Under the pieces are notes generated by a model. It was given only the letters and a program-made list of their open reading frames with translations. It was not told the origin of the DNA and made no database searches. The translations under genes were made by a program, and so were the position numbers. From Roseomonas sp. CECT 9278 (lineage in GTDB: Bacteria > Pseudomonadota > Alphaproteobacteria > Acetobacterales > Acetobacteraceae), in NCBI RefSeq assembly GCF_918698155.1, contig NZ_CAKKLX010000047.1, positions 1 to 37,507 of the forward strand: a DNA stretch of 37,507 bases. Reading direction: 5' to 3'. Numbering within the stretch: position 1 is the first letter of the stretch; each line of letters begins with the position of its first letter. Shown one piece after another: positions 1 to 7,290 of this stretch.

Positions 1-40
1 CTCAGCAACCCAACCCTAGCCAGGGATCACCGCGATGGCC

Positions 41-92
41 GCCTGGGGCGCTCCGCTTCGCTCAGCCACAGGCTTCGCTTCGCGCCCCAGGC
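41..92. repeat. 11-bp inverted repeat (41-51 / 82-92)
   Basis: GCCTGGGGCGC at 41-51 is exactly complementary to GCGCCCCAGGC at 82-92, so either strand could form a hairpin with an 11-bp stem and a 30-nt loop. The loop holds two near-direct copies of CGCTTCGCT-like sequence. No gene is convincing in positions 1-328; this stretch holds only repeats. The upstream neighbour lies outside the window, so a terminator role cannot be tested, and no T-run follows on either strand. Confidence 0.6.
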
Positions 93-130
93 TCTGGATG
101 TCCTACACCACCACTGGGGACGCGACCCCC

Positions 131-328
131 ATGGCGCGCAGGCAAGGGCCGCGGACGCGGCCCGCCCGCCGTCTGAGGGTCAAACAAAGAACGGATCGTG
201 CGAAGGCACGATCCGGGAGCGCACGGCGCGACCGCGTCCAGACCGTCAGCCCCGCCGGGCGCACCAGCCCATGGCGCGCAAGCAAGGGCCGCGGACGCGG
301 CCCGCCCGCCGGTTGAGGGACAAAAACA
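131..328 (-). repeat. Structured intergenic repeat, copy 1 (with internal 55-bp direct repeat)
   Basis: This non-coding stretch starts directly after the stop codon of the ybjN-like gene, read on the minus strand. It opens with TGTTTTTGTCCC, runs through GC-rich hairpins and ends at the perfect hairpin GGATCGTGC-gaag-GCACGATCC (193-214). A matching element follows apaG at 16589-16730 in the same orientation relative to its upstream gene. A 55-bp segment is repeated nearly exactly at 131-185 and 271-325, 140 bp apart, each carrying the palindrome GCCGCGGACGCGGC. The family is not one I recognise. It is more like a dispersed REP-type or RNA-forming element than a gene. Confidence 0.65.
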
Positions 329-832
329 CTACGCCTCTCCGACGCAATCCAGCATGGACGCCGCCAGCGCCTCGGCCGGCGCCTTGCCGCCCCACAGCAC
401 GAACTGGAAGGCGGGGAAGAACCGTTCGCATTCGGTGATGGCGATGTCGACCATGTCTTCCAGGCTCTCCGCACTGGCCGAGGGCGACCCGCGCAGCAGC
501 ACGGAATGGCGGAACACCGGCACGCCATCCTCCATCTCGATTCCGAAATGGCCGATCCACAGCCGGTCGTTGGCCAGGGCGAGGAGTTCGTAAAGCCGGT
601 CGCGCCGGTCCGCCGGCACCTTCAGGTCGAAGGCGCAGGTGAAGGCCATGGCGCTGATCTCGTGCGACCAGGAGAAATGCAGACCGTAGTCGCACCATTT
701 CCCGGGCGCCTCGGCGGCCATCTCGCCGTCGGAACGGCGCTCGAAGGCCCATTCATTGGCCGCGATGATCTGTTCGAGGATGTCGAGGGGGTTCGAGGAA
801 CGCTCGCGCTCGATATGGAGTGAGGCGGACAT
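329..832 (-). CDS. YbjN domain-containing protein
   Basis: This 167-aa cytosolic protein matches the YbjN family (fold related to type III secretion chaperones) in length and pattern. Markers are the N-terminal NPLDILEQIIAANEWAFER helix, a central beta-rich region with WSHEISAMAFTCAFDLKVP, and the C-terminal segment around FFPAFQFVLWGGKAPAEAL. The start is set by a strong ribosome-binding site, AGGAGGTG, placed just upstream of the ATG at 832. The family is widespread in alphaproteobacteria and its biochemical role is unsettled. ubiK lies 136 bp upstream on the same strand. A structured repeat follows the stop codon. The family call is from recall, not from a search. Confidence 0.85.
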   Translation of the reverse strand: MSASLHIERERSSNPLDILEQIIAANEWAFERRSDGEMAAEAPGKWCDYGLHFSWSHEISAMAFTCAFDLKVPADRRDRLYELLALANDRLWIGHFGIEMEDGVPVFRHSVLLRGSPSASAESLEDMVDIAITECERFFPAFQFVLWGGKAPAEALAASMLDCVGEA

Positions 833-968
833 GCGGCACCTCCTGGCCCGAGGCTGCCGCCCGTGCCACCCACAAGATGTGGTGGGCGAATCGGGCGACC
901 GGATACGATGGGCAGACTACGCAGACGCGGAATCGCGTCGCAAGCCCGCACAGGTTGCAATCAATTCT

Positions 969-1259
969 TCAGCTTTCGGATGAGCTTCCGCCACCAGCGC
1001 CGTGCGCCGCCAGCCGCGCCTCCAGCGCCGCCACCCGGGCTTCCAGGGCTTCCGCCTGTTCGCGGGCGCGGCGGGCCACTTCCATGGCGGCGTCCAGCTC
1101 CTCGCGCTTCACCAGGTCCAGCCGGCGGACCACCGCCTCGGCCTGGGATTTCGCCATGGCCTCGACCTCGTTGCGCAGCCCGGCCAGGACCGAGAAGGCG
1201 CCGCCGGCCATCCCGGCCAGGTCGTCCATGAATTTTCCGCGGCCGCTGTCGCCTGCCAT
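969..1259 (-). CDS. ubiK: UbiK/BMFP-family ubiquinone biosynthesis accessory factor
   Basis: The product is a 96-aa, mostly helical and charged protein with the layout of the BMFP/UbiK family: an amphipathic N-terminal part (FMDDLAGMAGGAFSVLAGLR) and a C-terminal coiled coil (REQAEALEARVAALEARLA). In other proteobacteria UbiK binds UbiJ and membranes and helps the late ring-modifying enzymes of ubiquinone synthesis. The ATG at 1259 is preferred over an in-frame ATG at 1283 because AGGAG sits at good spacing before it. The gene is divergent from hldD across about 100 bp. Coq7, another ubiquinone enzyme, is encoded at 10.4 kb. Confidence 0.85.
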   Translation of the reverse strand: MAGDSGRGKFMDDLAGMAGGAFSVLAGLRNEVEAMAKSQAEAVVRRLDLVKREELDAAMEVARRAREQAEALEARVAALEARLAAHGAGGGSSSES

Positions 1260-1358
1260 GGTCGTCTCCTGTTCGCCCGCCATATGGACGGGCCGTCCCG
1301 GGGGGGCCTATACCGCCGCCGCCCCGTCCTCAAGGGCCGCGGCGGAACAGGGCGGATC

Positions 1359-2342
1359 ATGCACATCGTCACCGGCGGCGCCGGCTTCATCGGCTCCAAC
1401 CTGGTCGCCGCACTTTGTGCCAATGGGCAGGAAGTGGTGGTGGTGGACCGCCTGCGCCAGGGGCTCAAGTGGCGCAACCTGGCCAGGCACCCGATCGCGG
1501 GCATCGTGGAACCCGGCGACCTGGCGGCCTTCCTGGCGCGCGAGCCGCCGGTCCGCGCGCTGTTCCACATGGGGGCCATCAGCGCGACCACCGAGACCGA
1601 TGGCGACCTGGTGGCGCGCACCAACATCGCCCTGCCGCAGATGCTGTGGGACTGGTGCGCGCGCGCGGGGGTGCCGTTCCTCTATGCGTCCTCGGCCGCC
1701 ACCTATGGCGACGGGTCGCTGGGCTTCGACGACGACGCGCGGCCCGAGGCGCTGGCGCGGCTGCGGCCGCTCAACCTCTATGGCTGGTCGAAGCTCGCCT
1801 TCGACCGGCGGGTGGCGCAGATGCTCGCGGCCGGCGCGCCGCAGCCGCCGATGTGGGCCGGGCTGCGCTTCTTCAACGTCTATGGGCCGAACGAGCATCA
1901 CAAGGGCCGCATGGCCAGCGTGGTGCTGCACAAGTTCCACCAGATCATGCGCGGGGAGGCGGCGACGCTGTTCGCCTCCGACCGCGACGGTGTCGCGGAT
2001 GGCGATCAGAAGCGCGACTTCGTCCATGTCCGCGACTGCGTGGCGGCGATGACCTGGCTGGCGGCGCATCCGGGCGCCTCGGGCCTGTACAATGTCGGGT
2101 CGGGCACGGCGCGCAGCTTCGTCGACCTGACGCGCGCGATCTACGCCGCGCTCGACCGCAATGCGGATATCCGCTTCGTGCCGATGCCCGATGACCTGCG
2201 CGGCAAGTACCAGTACTTCACGCAGGCGCGCATGGAGCGCCTGCGCGCCGCCGGCTTCGACCACCCGCCCACCACCATCGAGGACGGCGTACGGTCCTAT
2301 GTGCGGGACGTGCTGCTGAACGCCGAGGATCCCTACGCCTGA
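1359..2342 (+). CDS. hldD: ADP-L-glycero-D-manno-heptose 6-epimerase
   Basis: This 327-aa short-chain dehydrogenase/epimerase makes the ADP-L-glycero-D-manno-heptose used for the lipopolysaccharide inner core. The N-terminal nucleotide-binding loop is TGGAGFIGSNL. The catalytic pair is in YGWSK (Tyr141, Lys145), preceded by SSAATYGDG. The segment FFNVYGPNEHHKGRMASV is characteristic of HldD/RfaD among sugar epimerases. The frame stays open far upstream, but the ATG at 1359 places the glycine-rich loop at the N-terminus as in the family. Its TGA overlaps the lgt ATG by one base, so the two are probably translationally coupled. Confidence 0.93.
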   Translation: MHIVTGGAGFIGSNLVAALCANGQEVVVVDRLRQGLKWRNLARHPIAGIVEPGDLAAFLAREPPVRALFHMGAISATTETDGDLVARTNIALPQMLWDWCARAGVPFLYASSAATYGDGSLGFDDDARPEALARLRPLNLYGWSKLAFDRRVAQMLAAGAPQPPMWAGLRFFNVYGPNEHHKGRMASVVLHKFHQIMRGEAATLFASDRDGVADGDQKRDFVHVRDCVAAMTWLAAHPGASGLYNVGSGTARSFVDLTRAIYAALDRNADIRFVPMPDDLRGKYQYFTQARMERLRAAGFDHPPTTIEDGVRSYVRDVLLNAEDPYA

Positions 2343-3139
2343 TGCTGCTCGCCATTCCCTTCCCGATGATCGACCCCGTGCTGGTCGAGATCGGCCCGCT
2401 CGTCATCCGCTGGTACGCGCTGGCGTATATCGCGGGCATCCTGATCGGCTGGCGGGTCGCCCGCGTGCTGGTGCAGCGCCCGCCCGTCGTCGCCACGAAG
2501 GAACAGGTGGATGACTTCATCACCTGGGTGACGCTCGGCATCATCCTCGGCGGGCGGCTCGGCTACGTGCTGTTCTACCGGCCCGGCTACTACGTCACGG
2601 CGCCGTGGGAGGCGCTGTATGTCTGGCAGGGCGGCATGTCCTTCCATGGCGGGGCGCTGGGCGTGATCATCGCCGCCTGGCTGTTCAGCAAGCGCAACGG
2701 GCTCGACTGGGTGGCCTTCGCGGACCGGGTGGTCTGCGTGGTGCCGATCGGCCTGTTCCTCGGGCGGCTGGCGAATTTCATCAACAGCGAGCTGTGGGGC
2801 CGGGTCAGCGACGTGCCCTGGGCCATGGTCTTCCCGAATGGCGGGCCGGAGCCGCGGCATCCCTCGCAGCTGTACCAGGCCTTCCTGGAGGGGTTCTGCC
2901 TGTTCACGGTGCTGATGATCCTGGCGCGCAGCGAGCGCATACGCGACCGGCCCGGCATCCTGTCGGGCACCTTCCTGGCCGGCTACGGCATCGCGCGCAT
3001 CATCGGCGAGTTCTTCCGCCAGCCCGACGCCCATCTGGGCTTCCTGTTCGCCGGCGCGACCATGGGGCAGTTGCTGTCGCTGCCGATGATCCTGGTCGGC
3101 GCCTGGCTGATCCTGCGGGCGAAGCCGCGCCATGTCTGA
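2342..3139 (+). CDS. lgt: Prolipoprotein diacylglyceryl transferase
   Basis: Lgt is an inner-membrane enzyme of 265 aa that transfers diacylglycerol from phosphatidylglycerol to the lipobox cysteine of prelipoproteins. About seven membrane segments are visible, starting with IRWYALAYIAGILIGWRVA. The family signature is present as GRLANFINSELWG, followed by RHPSQLYQAFLEG. Other conserved pieces are LGGRLGYVLFYRPGYY and MSFHGGALGV, whose histidine is likely catalytic. The start overlaps the hldD stop, and the end overlaps the next start by 8 bp, which makes a compact operon. Two candidate substrates are encoded at 5.2 kb and 11.1 kb. Confidence 0.97.
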   Translation: MLLAIPFPMIDPVLVEIGPLVIRWYALAYIAGILIGWRVARVLVQRPPVVATKEQVDDFITWVTLGIILGGRLGYVLFYRPGYYVTAPWEALYVWQGGMSFHGGALGVIIAAWLFSKRNGLDWVAFADRVVCVVPIGLFLGRLANFINSELWGRVSDVPWAMVFPNGGPEPRHPSQLYQAFLEGFCLFTVLMILARSERIRDRPGILSGTFLAGYGIARIIGEFFRQPDAHLGFLFAGATMGQLLSLPMILVGAWLILRAKPRHV

Positions 3140-4289
3140 CGCCACCGACCCGACGTCCCCCGCGTCCGGTGGTGGCGCGACAGCGGAAGCGGCGCGGCCG
3201 GGGCGGACCGGCGGGTCCGCCGCCGCGCCCGGGCAACGCGATGACATGGCGGCGGTCCCGCCGGAACCGCTTGACGCTACGCCTGCCGTCCCGCCGGAAC
3301 GGCTCGATCGTTTCATGCGCCGCACCGCCTTCGCCTACTACGCCGGCCGCGAGCCCTTCGGCCCCGGCGGCGACTTCACCACCGCGCCGGAAATGACCCA
3401 GGCCTTCGGCGAATGCATCGGCCTGTGGGCCGCCATCGCCTGGCAGGCGATGGGCCGGCCCGACCCGGTGGCCTTCGTCGAGCTCGGCCCCGGCCGGGGC
3501 ACCCTGATGGCCGATGCCCTGCGCGCCGTGGCCGAGATGGCGCCGGGCTTCCGCGCCGCGCTGCGCGTCCACCTGGTCGAGACCTCCCCCCGGCTGCGCG
3601 CGGCGCAGGCCGATCGCCTCGGCACCGCCGTGCGCGCCTGGCACGACGACATCGCCGGCCTGCCGCCCGGCCCGGCCATCGTGATCGGCAACGAATTCCT
3701 CGACGCCCTGCCGATCCGCCAGTTCGTGCGCCGCGGCGCCGGCTGGGCGGAACGCTTCGTGGCCGATGGCAGCTTCGCCGAACGCCCCGCCGCCGACGCC
3801 CCGCCCCTGCCCCCCGACGCCCCCGACGGCGCCATCCAGGAGGTCAACGAGGGCGCCACCGCCATCGCCGCCGCCCTGGCCCGGCGCATCGCGACCGAGG
3901 GCGGCGTCGCGCTGTTCATCGACTACGGGCCGGGCGCCGGCGGCTTCGGCGACAGCCTGCAGGCCATGGTCGCGCAGGGGCGGGCCGACCCGCTGGCCGC
4001 GCCCGGCCAGGCCGACATCACCGCGCATGTCGACTTCGCCGCCGTCGCGGCCGCGGCGCAGGCCGCCGGCGCCGCGGTGCAGGGGCCGATGCCGCAGGGC
4101 GTGTTCCTCGCCCGGCTCGGCCTGTTCAGCCGGGCCGCCATCCTGGCGCGCATGGACCCCGCCCACGCCACCCGCCACTTGGCCGCCGCGCAGCGCCTGG
4201 CCGCGCCCGAGCACATGGGCCGGCTGTTCAAGGCGATCTGCCTCTGCCATCCCGACCTGCCGCCCCTGCCCGGATTCGAGGATCCCTGA
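3132..4289 (+). CDS. Class I SAM-dependent methyltransferase, MidA/NDUFAF7 family
   Basis: The 385-aa product belongs to the COG1565/MidA group; the mitochondrial member NDUFAF7 methylates an arginine of a complex I subunit. The family landmarks are GGDFTTAPEMTQAFGE near the start of the conserved domain, the SAM-binding loop VELGPGRGTL (from about residue 116), and IGNEFLDALPIRQF. The first 55-60 residues are a low-complexity Pro/Ala/Gly-rich lead with a repeated VPPE-LD motif and are not part of the fold. The gene overlaps lgt by 8 bp and pgeF by one base. The bacterial substrate is unknown; complex I is an inference from the mitochondrial homologue. Confidence 0.88.
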   Translation: MSDATDPTSPASGGGATAEAARPGRTGGSAAAPGQRDDMAAVPPEPLDATPAVPPERLDRFMRRTAFAYYAGREPFGPGGDFTTAPEMTQAFGECIGLWAAIAWQAMGRPDPVAFVELGPGRGTLMADALRAVAEMAPGFRAALRVHLVETSPRLRAAQADRLGTAVRAWHDDIAGLPPGPAIVIGNEFLDALPIRQFVRRGAGWAERFVADGSFAERPAADAPPLPPDAPDGAIQEVNEGATAIAAALARRIATEGGVALFIDYGPGAGGFGDSLQAMVAQGRADPLAAPGQADITAHVDFAAVAAAAQAAGAAVQGPMPQGVFLARLGLFSRAAILARMDPAHATRHLAAAQRLAAPEHMGRLFKAICLCHPDLPPLPGFEDP

Positions 4290-5062
4290 TGGCCGAAGCC
4301 GTCGCCGCCGCCACGCTCGCCGCCCAGCCGGGCCTCGCGCATGGATTCTTCACGCGGCGCGGCGGGGTCTCGGCCGGCGGCTTCGCGGCGCTCAACTGCT
4401 CGCTATCGGGGCGCGACGATCCCGATGCGGTGCGCGAGAACCGCCGCCGCGCCGCCGATGCGCTCGGCCTGCCCGGCGCCGCGCTGGTCGGGCTGACCCA
4501 GGTGCATGGCGATGCCGTGGCGGTGCTGGACGAACCCTGGCCGCAGGACCAGCGGCCCCAGGCCGATGCGGTGGTCACGCGGCGGCCGGGCCTGGCGATC
4601 GGCATCGTCACCGCCGATTGCGCGCCGGTGCTGTTCGCCGACCCGCAAGCCGGCGTCATCGGCGGCGCCCATGCCGGCTGGCGGGGCGCGGTCGGCGGCG
4701 TGCTGGAAGCCACCATCGCGGCGATGTGCGCGATCGGCGCCAGCCGCGCGCGCATCGTGGCCGCGGTCGGCCCCTGCATCCGCCAGCCCTCCTACGAGGT
4801 CGCCGCCGACCTGCGCGACGCGGTGCTGGCGCGCGATGCCGCCGATGCCCGCTTCTTCGCCGATGGCGCCCGCCCGGATCGCTGGCAGTTCGACCTGGCC
4901 GGCTATTGCGCGGCGCGCCTGGTCGCCGCCGGCGTCGCCGCCGAGGTCACCCCCCACGACACCCTGGCCGACGAGGCACGCTTCTTCAGCCATCGCCGCA
5001 ACACGCTGGCCGGCGGCGGGCCGATCGGGCACCAGCTCTCGGCCATCGCGCTGACGGCGTGA
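4289..5062 (+). CDS. pgeF: Peptidoglycan editing factor PgeF / YfiH-family purine nucleoside phosphorylase
   Basis: This 257-aa protein is of the DUF152/YfiH (formerly 'polyphenol oxidase') family. Known members have purine nucleoside phosphorylase and adenosine deaminase activity, and in E. coli the protein keeps wrong amino acids out of peptidoglycan. The family opening AHGFFTRRGGVSAGGFAALN is intact. The metal-site residues are all visible: His73 in TQVHGDAV, Cys111 in TADCAPVLFAD and His128 in GGAHAGWRG. The ATG overlaps the previous TGA, which indicates coupling. A 7-bp hairpin (5063-5088) follows the stop without a T-run, so transcription may continue into the next small genes. Confidence 0.93.
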   Translation: MAEAVAAATLAAQPGLAHGFFTRRGGVSAGGFAALNCSLSGRDDPDAVRENRRRAADALGLPGAALVGLTQVHGDAVAVLDEPWPQDQRPQADAVVTRRPGLAIGIVTADCAPVLFADPQAGVIGGAHAGWRGAVGGVLEATIAAMCAIGASRARIVAAVGPCIRQPSYEVAADLRDAVLARDAADARFFADGARPDRWQFDLAGYCAARLVAAGVAAEVTPHDTLADEARFFSHRRNTLAGGGPIGHQLSAIALTA

Positions 5063-5105
5063 GGGCGGTCTTCCCAACCGCACCGCCCGGACCAATAAGG
5101 ACGCC

Positions 5106-5177
5106 ATGCCCTATGTGTTCATGTTCGCCGCGATGCTGATGCTGACCCTGCTGGTGGCCTGCGTGGTGGTGGTGTGA
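5106..5177 (+). CDS. 23-codon hydrophobic peptide with lipobox-like LVAC
   Basis: A 23-codon frame starts at ATG 5106 after a ribosome-binding-type AAGGA (within ATAAGGACGCC) and ends in TGA at 5177. That stop overlaps the ATG of the next lipoprotein gene. The peptide is almost wholly hydrophobic, reads FMFAAMLMLTLLVAC, and ends in a run of valines. LVAC fits a lipobox, so it could be inserted in the membrane or processed to a five-residue lipopeptide. The TGATG junction would also let it act as a leader that delivers ribosomes to the lipoprotein gene. I do not recognise a family. Support is positional only. Confidence 0.5.
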   Translation: MPYVFMFAAMLMLTLLVACVVVV

Positions 5178-6157
5178 TGGCGCGCCTGGCCCCGCTGTTC
5201 CTGGCGCTGGCGCTGCTGGGCGCCTGCGGCGACCTGCCGCAGCCCTTCCGCGGCAATCCCGGCGGCAATGCCGGCACGCTGGCGGCGCCGCCGGCCTATC
5301 GGCTGGTCATCCCGGCGCCGACCACCGCCCTGCTGCCCGAAGCCCAGGCGCGCGGCTTCGCCGAGGCCCTGTCCACCGCCCTGCTGACCGCCGAGGTCCC
5401 GGCCGCCGTCGACACGCCCCTGCCGCTCGACTGGCGCCTGGCGATCGAGGCGCAGTCCGAGAACGGCTGGGTGGTGCCGCGCTATCGCCTGACCGATCCC
5501 GACGGCGCCGCGCAGGGCACCGCCGATGGCGCGCGCATCGCCGCGCGCGACTGGTCCGATGCCAGCCCCGAGGTGCTGCGCCGCGCCGCGCGCGACGCCG
5601 CCCCGCGCATCGCCGACCTGCTGCTGCGCGCCGAGGCCGTCCGCAAGGGCACAGACCCCGCCGCGCTGGCGGTGACCGGGCCGCCGCGCATCTATGTGCC
5701 GATGGTCCGCGGCGCGCCCGGCGACGGCAACCAGGCGCTGACCGCGCGCCTGCGGGAGGCGCTGGGCCAGCAGGGCATGCTGGTGCAGGAAACCACCCAG
5801 GGCGCCCGCTTCGCCGTGACCGGCCAGGTGATCGTCGCCGACCAGCCCGCCACGCGGACCCAGCGGGTCGAGCTGCTGTGGACGGTGTCGCGCAACGATG
5901 GCGAGGATCTCGGCCGGGTGCTGCAGCTCAATGAGGTGCCGGCCGGCGTGCTGGCGCGCTTCTGGGGCGACGTGGCCTTCGCCGCGGCGACCGAGGCGGC
6001 GGGCGGCGTGCGCACGGTGGTGTCCAATGCCGGCGGCTTCCCGGCGCAGGCGGGGGCGGCCCCGCGCGGCCAGGCACCGCAGCAGGGCCAGGGGCTGGCG
6101 ATGCCGCAGAACCCGGGCGCGCTGCCGGTGCCGCGGGTGGAACCGGCGGCCCGATAA
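5177..6157 (+). CDS. Predicted outer-membrane/periplasmic lipoprotein of unknown function
   Basis: The product is 326 aa with a lipoprotein signal peptide: MARLAPLFLALALLGACGD, cleaved before the Cys of LGAC. A mature alpha/beta domain follows, then a flexible tail rich in Gln, Pro and Ala. The segments PRIYVPMVRGAPGDGNQALTA and RFAVTGQVIVAD suggest a repeated small domain, but I do not recognise the family. ATG 5177 overlaps the preceding stop, while a GTG one codon upstream is also possible. It is last in the hldD-lgt-midA-pgeF run. An imperfect palindrome (6166-6191) and a 7-bp hairpin (6198-6225) follow the stop and may mark the transcript end. Confidence 0.8.
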   Translation: MARLAPLFLALALLGACGDLPQPFRGNPGGNAGTLAAPPAYRLVIPAPTTALLPEAQARGFAEALSTALLTAEVPAAVDTPLPLDWRLAIEAQSENGWVVPRYRLTDPDGAAQGTADGARIAARDWSDASPEVLRRAARDAAPRIADLLLRAEAVRKGTDPAALAVTGPPRIYVPMVRGAPGDGNQALTARLREALGQQGMLVQETTQGARFAVTGQVIVADQPATRTQRVELLWTVSRNDGEDLGRVLQLNEVPAGVLARFWGDVAFAAATEAAGGVRTVVSNAGGFPAQAGAAPRGQAPQQGQGLAMPQNPGALPVPRVEPAAR

Positions 6158-6507
6158 AGCAGATCGCGTTCGGATCGAATCATCTGAACGCGTAAAGAGG
6201 CTCTGAAAACAACAGGCTAGAGCCTGCGGCGTGAGCGCGGGCGAACGCAGCATGCTCCAGCGCCGGGTTCGCGCCACGCCCGGCCGTGCGTCGTCGCGCA
6301 GCGGACGGCCGCGGCATGCAGGGCTGGTTCAGCCGAACCACGCCGGGCCTGTCGCAAGGTCGCGATTCCGATCGGAGGGATACACCCGGTCGGGCAAGGA
6401 TGCGGGCGATACGAAAGGCCTCGCGACGCTGCGGCGCGCGGCATGGCTTCGGCGCTGACCCGGTCGCGCGCGCCCATGAAAAGCTGACCCGGTCGCGCGC
6501 ACCCATG
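6158..6507. other. Gene-free convergent spacer with hairpins and a 29-bp tandem duplication
   Basis: About 350 bp without a supportable gene separates the lipoprotein gene (plus) from the rpmB terminator (minus). It contains the palindrome GCGTTCGGAT..ATCTGAACGC at 6166-6191, with one G-T mismatch. A perfect 7-bp hairpin AGGCTCT/AGAGCCT lies at 6198-6225. Two 29-bp direct copies lie at 6454-6482 and 6483-6511. Frames in this stretch are short and lack ribosome-binding sites. Confidence 0.55.
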
Positions 6508-6511
6508 AAAA
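6454..6511. repeat. 29-bp direct repeat, 2 copies
   Basis: The copies at 6454-6482 and 6483-6511 differ at one base and each ends in CCCATGAAAA. The second copy runs into the A-run that forms the T-tract of the rpmB terminator on the minus strand. The duplication therefore gives a second T-rich stretch (CTTTTCATGGG) 29 bp further along. It looks like a recent slippage event. Confidence 0.75.
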
Positions 6512-6542
6512 AGGGCGGCCACCCCTCGCGGGATGCCGCCCT
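6508..6542 (-). terminator. Rho-independent terminator of rpmB
   Basis: On the minus strand AGGGCGGC pairs with GCCGCCCT in an 8-bp GC stem, followed directly by TTTTT. It lies about 30 bp past the rpmB stop. A second stem (CCTGCCC-TTGC-GGGCAGG) lies between the stop codon and the terminator. Confidence 0.85.
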
Positions 6543-6570
6543 GGTGCCTGCCCTTGCGGGCAGGGTCCGG

Positions 6571-6864
6571 TCAGGCCGCCTTCTTGGCCTGCGCGCGCTC
6601 GATGCGGCGCTTGAGCAGCCGCGCCTCGTCCGGCAGGCGCCGGTCCGGCGTGCCGAGCAGGAAGGCATCCAGGCCGCCATTGTGCTCGATCGTGCGGATG
6701 CCGTTGGTCGACAGGCGCATCTTGATCTGCGAGGCGAGCACGTCCGACCAGAAGGAGGTTTCCTGCAGGTTGGGCAGGAAGCGCCGGCGGGTCTTGTTGT
6801 TGGCGTGGCTGACGTTGTTGCCCGTCAGGACGCCCTTGCCGGTGATGCCGCAGCGGCGGGCCAT
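6571..6864 (-). CDS. rpmB: 50S ribosomal protein L28
   Basis: This 97-aa basic protein is ribosomal protein bL28. It starts [27 protein letters not shown] as in alphaproteobacterial L28. Later family pieces are [36 protein letters not shown] and the lysine/alanine-rich end RAQAKKAA. Length is normal for alphaproteobacteria. A clear intrinsic terminator follows. The upstream gene on the same strand ends 111 bp away, so rpmB probably has its own promoter in that gap, although I cannot fix its position. Confidence 0.97.
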   Translation of the reverse strand: MARRCGITGKGVLTGNNVSHANNKTRRRFLPNLQETSFWSDVLASQIKMRLSTNGIRTIEHNGGLDAFLLGTPDRRLPDEARLLKRRIERAQAKKAA

Positions 6865-6975
6865 GGTGGTAATCCCGAAACGATCAGGGCGCGCGGAAGG
6901 AGACCCCGCACGCGGGTGGAAACGACGGAGGCGCGGCTTGTCGCCCAGGCGGGCCGCGGCGTCAAGCCCGCGCGG

Positions 6976-7230
6976 TCATGCCTGCGGGGGCTGCTGCCGC
7001 GCCTCGGCCAGTTCACCTGCCTCGACCGAGGCGAGCGCATTGCGCAGCACGCCGGCCACCGCGCGGTCGTCCATGGTGCGTGCCAGAAGTCCCAGCGCGC
7101 CGCCCAGCAGCGCCGAGGCGATCGAGATCGGCGCGATCTGCTGCTCGATCATGTATTCGATCGCCTTGTCCACGACCGAGCCGGCGTGGCTCAGGTCCTC
7201 CGGGGCCATCCCGGGGGGATCCTGCTGCAT
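6976..7230 (-). CDS. Conserved-looking 84-aa hypothetical protein
   Basis: This small protein starts at ATG 7230, with AAGGAG well placed upstream. The sequence is amphipathic: an acidic first part (VVDKAIEYMIEQQIAPISIASALLG), a glycine/leucine stretch (GGALGLLARTMDD) and a helical tail ending in EARQQPPQA. There is no signal peptide or obvious metal site. It lies 60 bp downstream of the ATM1-like transporter on the same strand and may be co-transcribed with it. I do not recognise a domain. Confidence 0.75.
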   Translation of the reverse strand: MQQDPPGMAPEDLSHAGSVVDKAIEYMIEQQIAPISIASALLGGALGLLARTMDDRAVAGVLRNALASVEAGELAEARQQPPQA

Positions 7231-7290
7231 GCGGCGTTCTCCTTCTTTACCAAGCAGATGGGGCGCGCGGATGGCGCGTTTAACCCCTGG

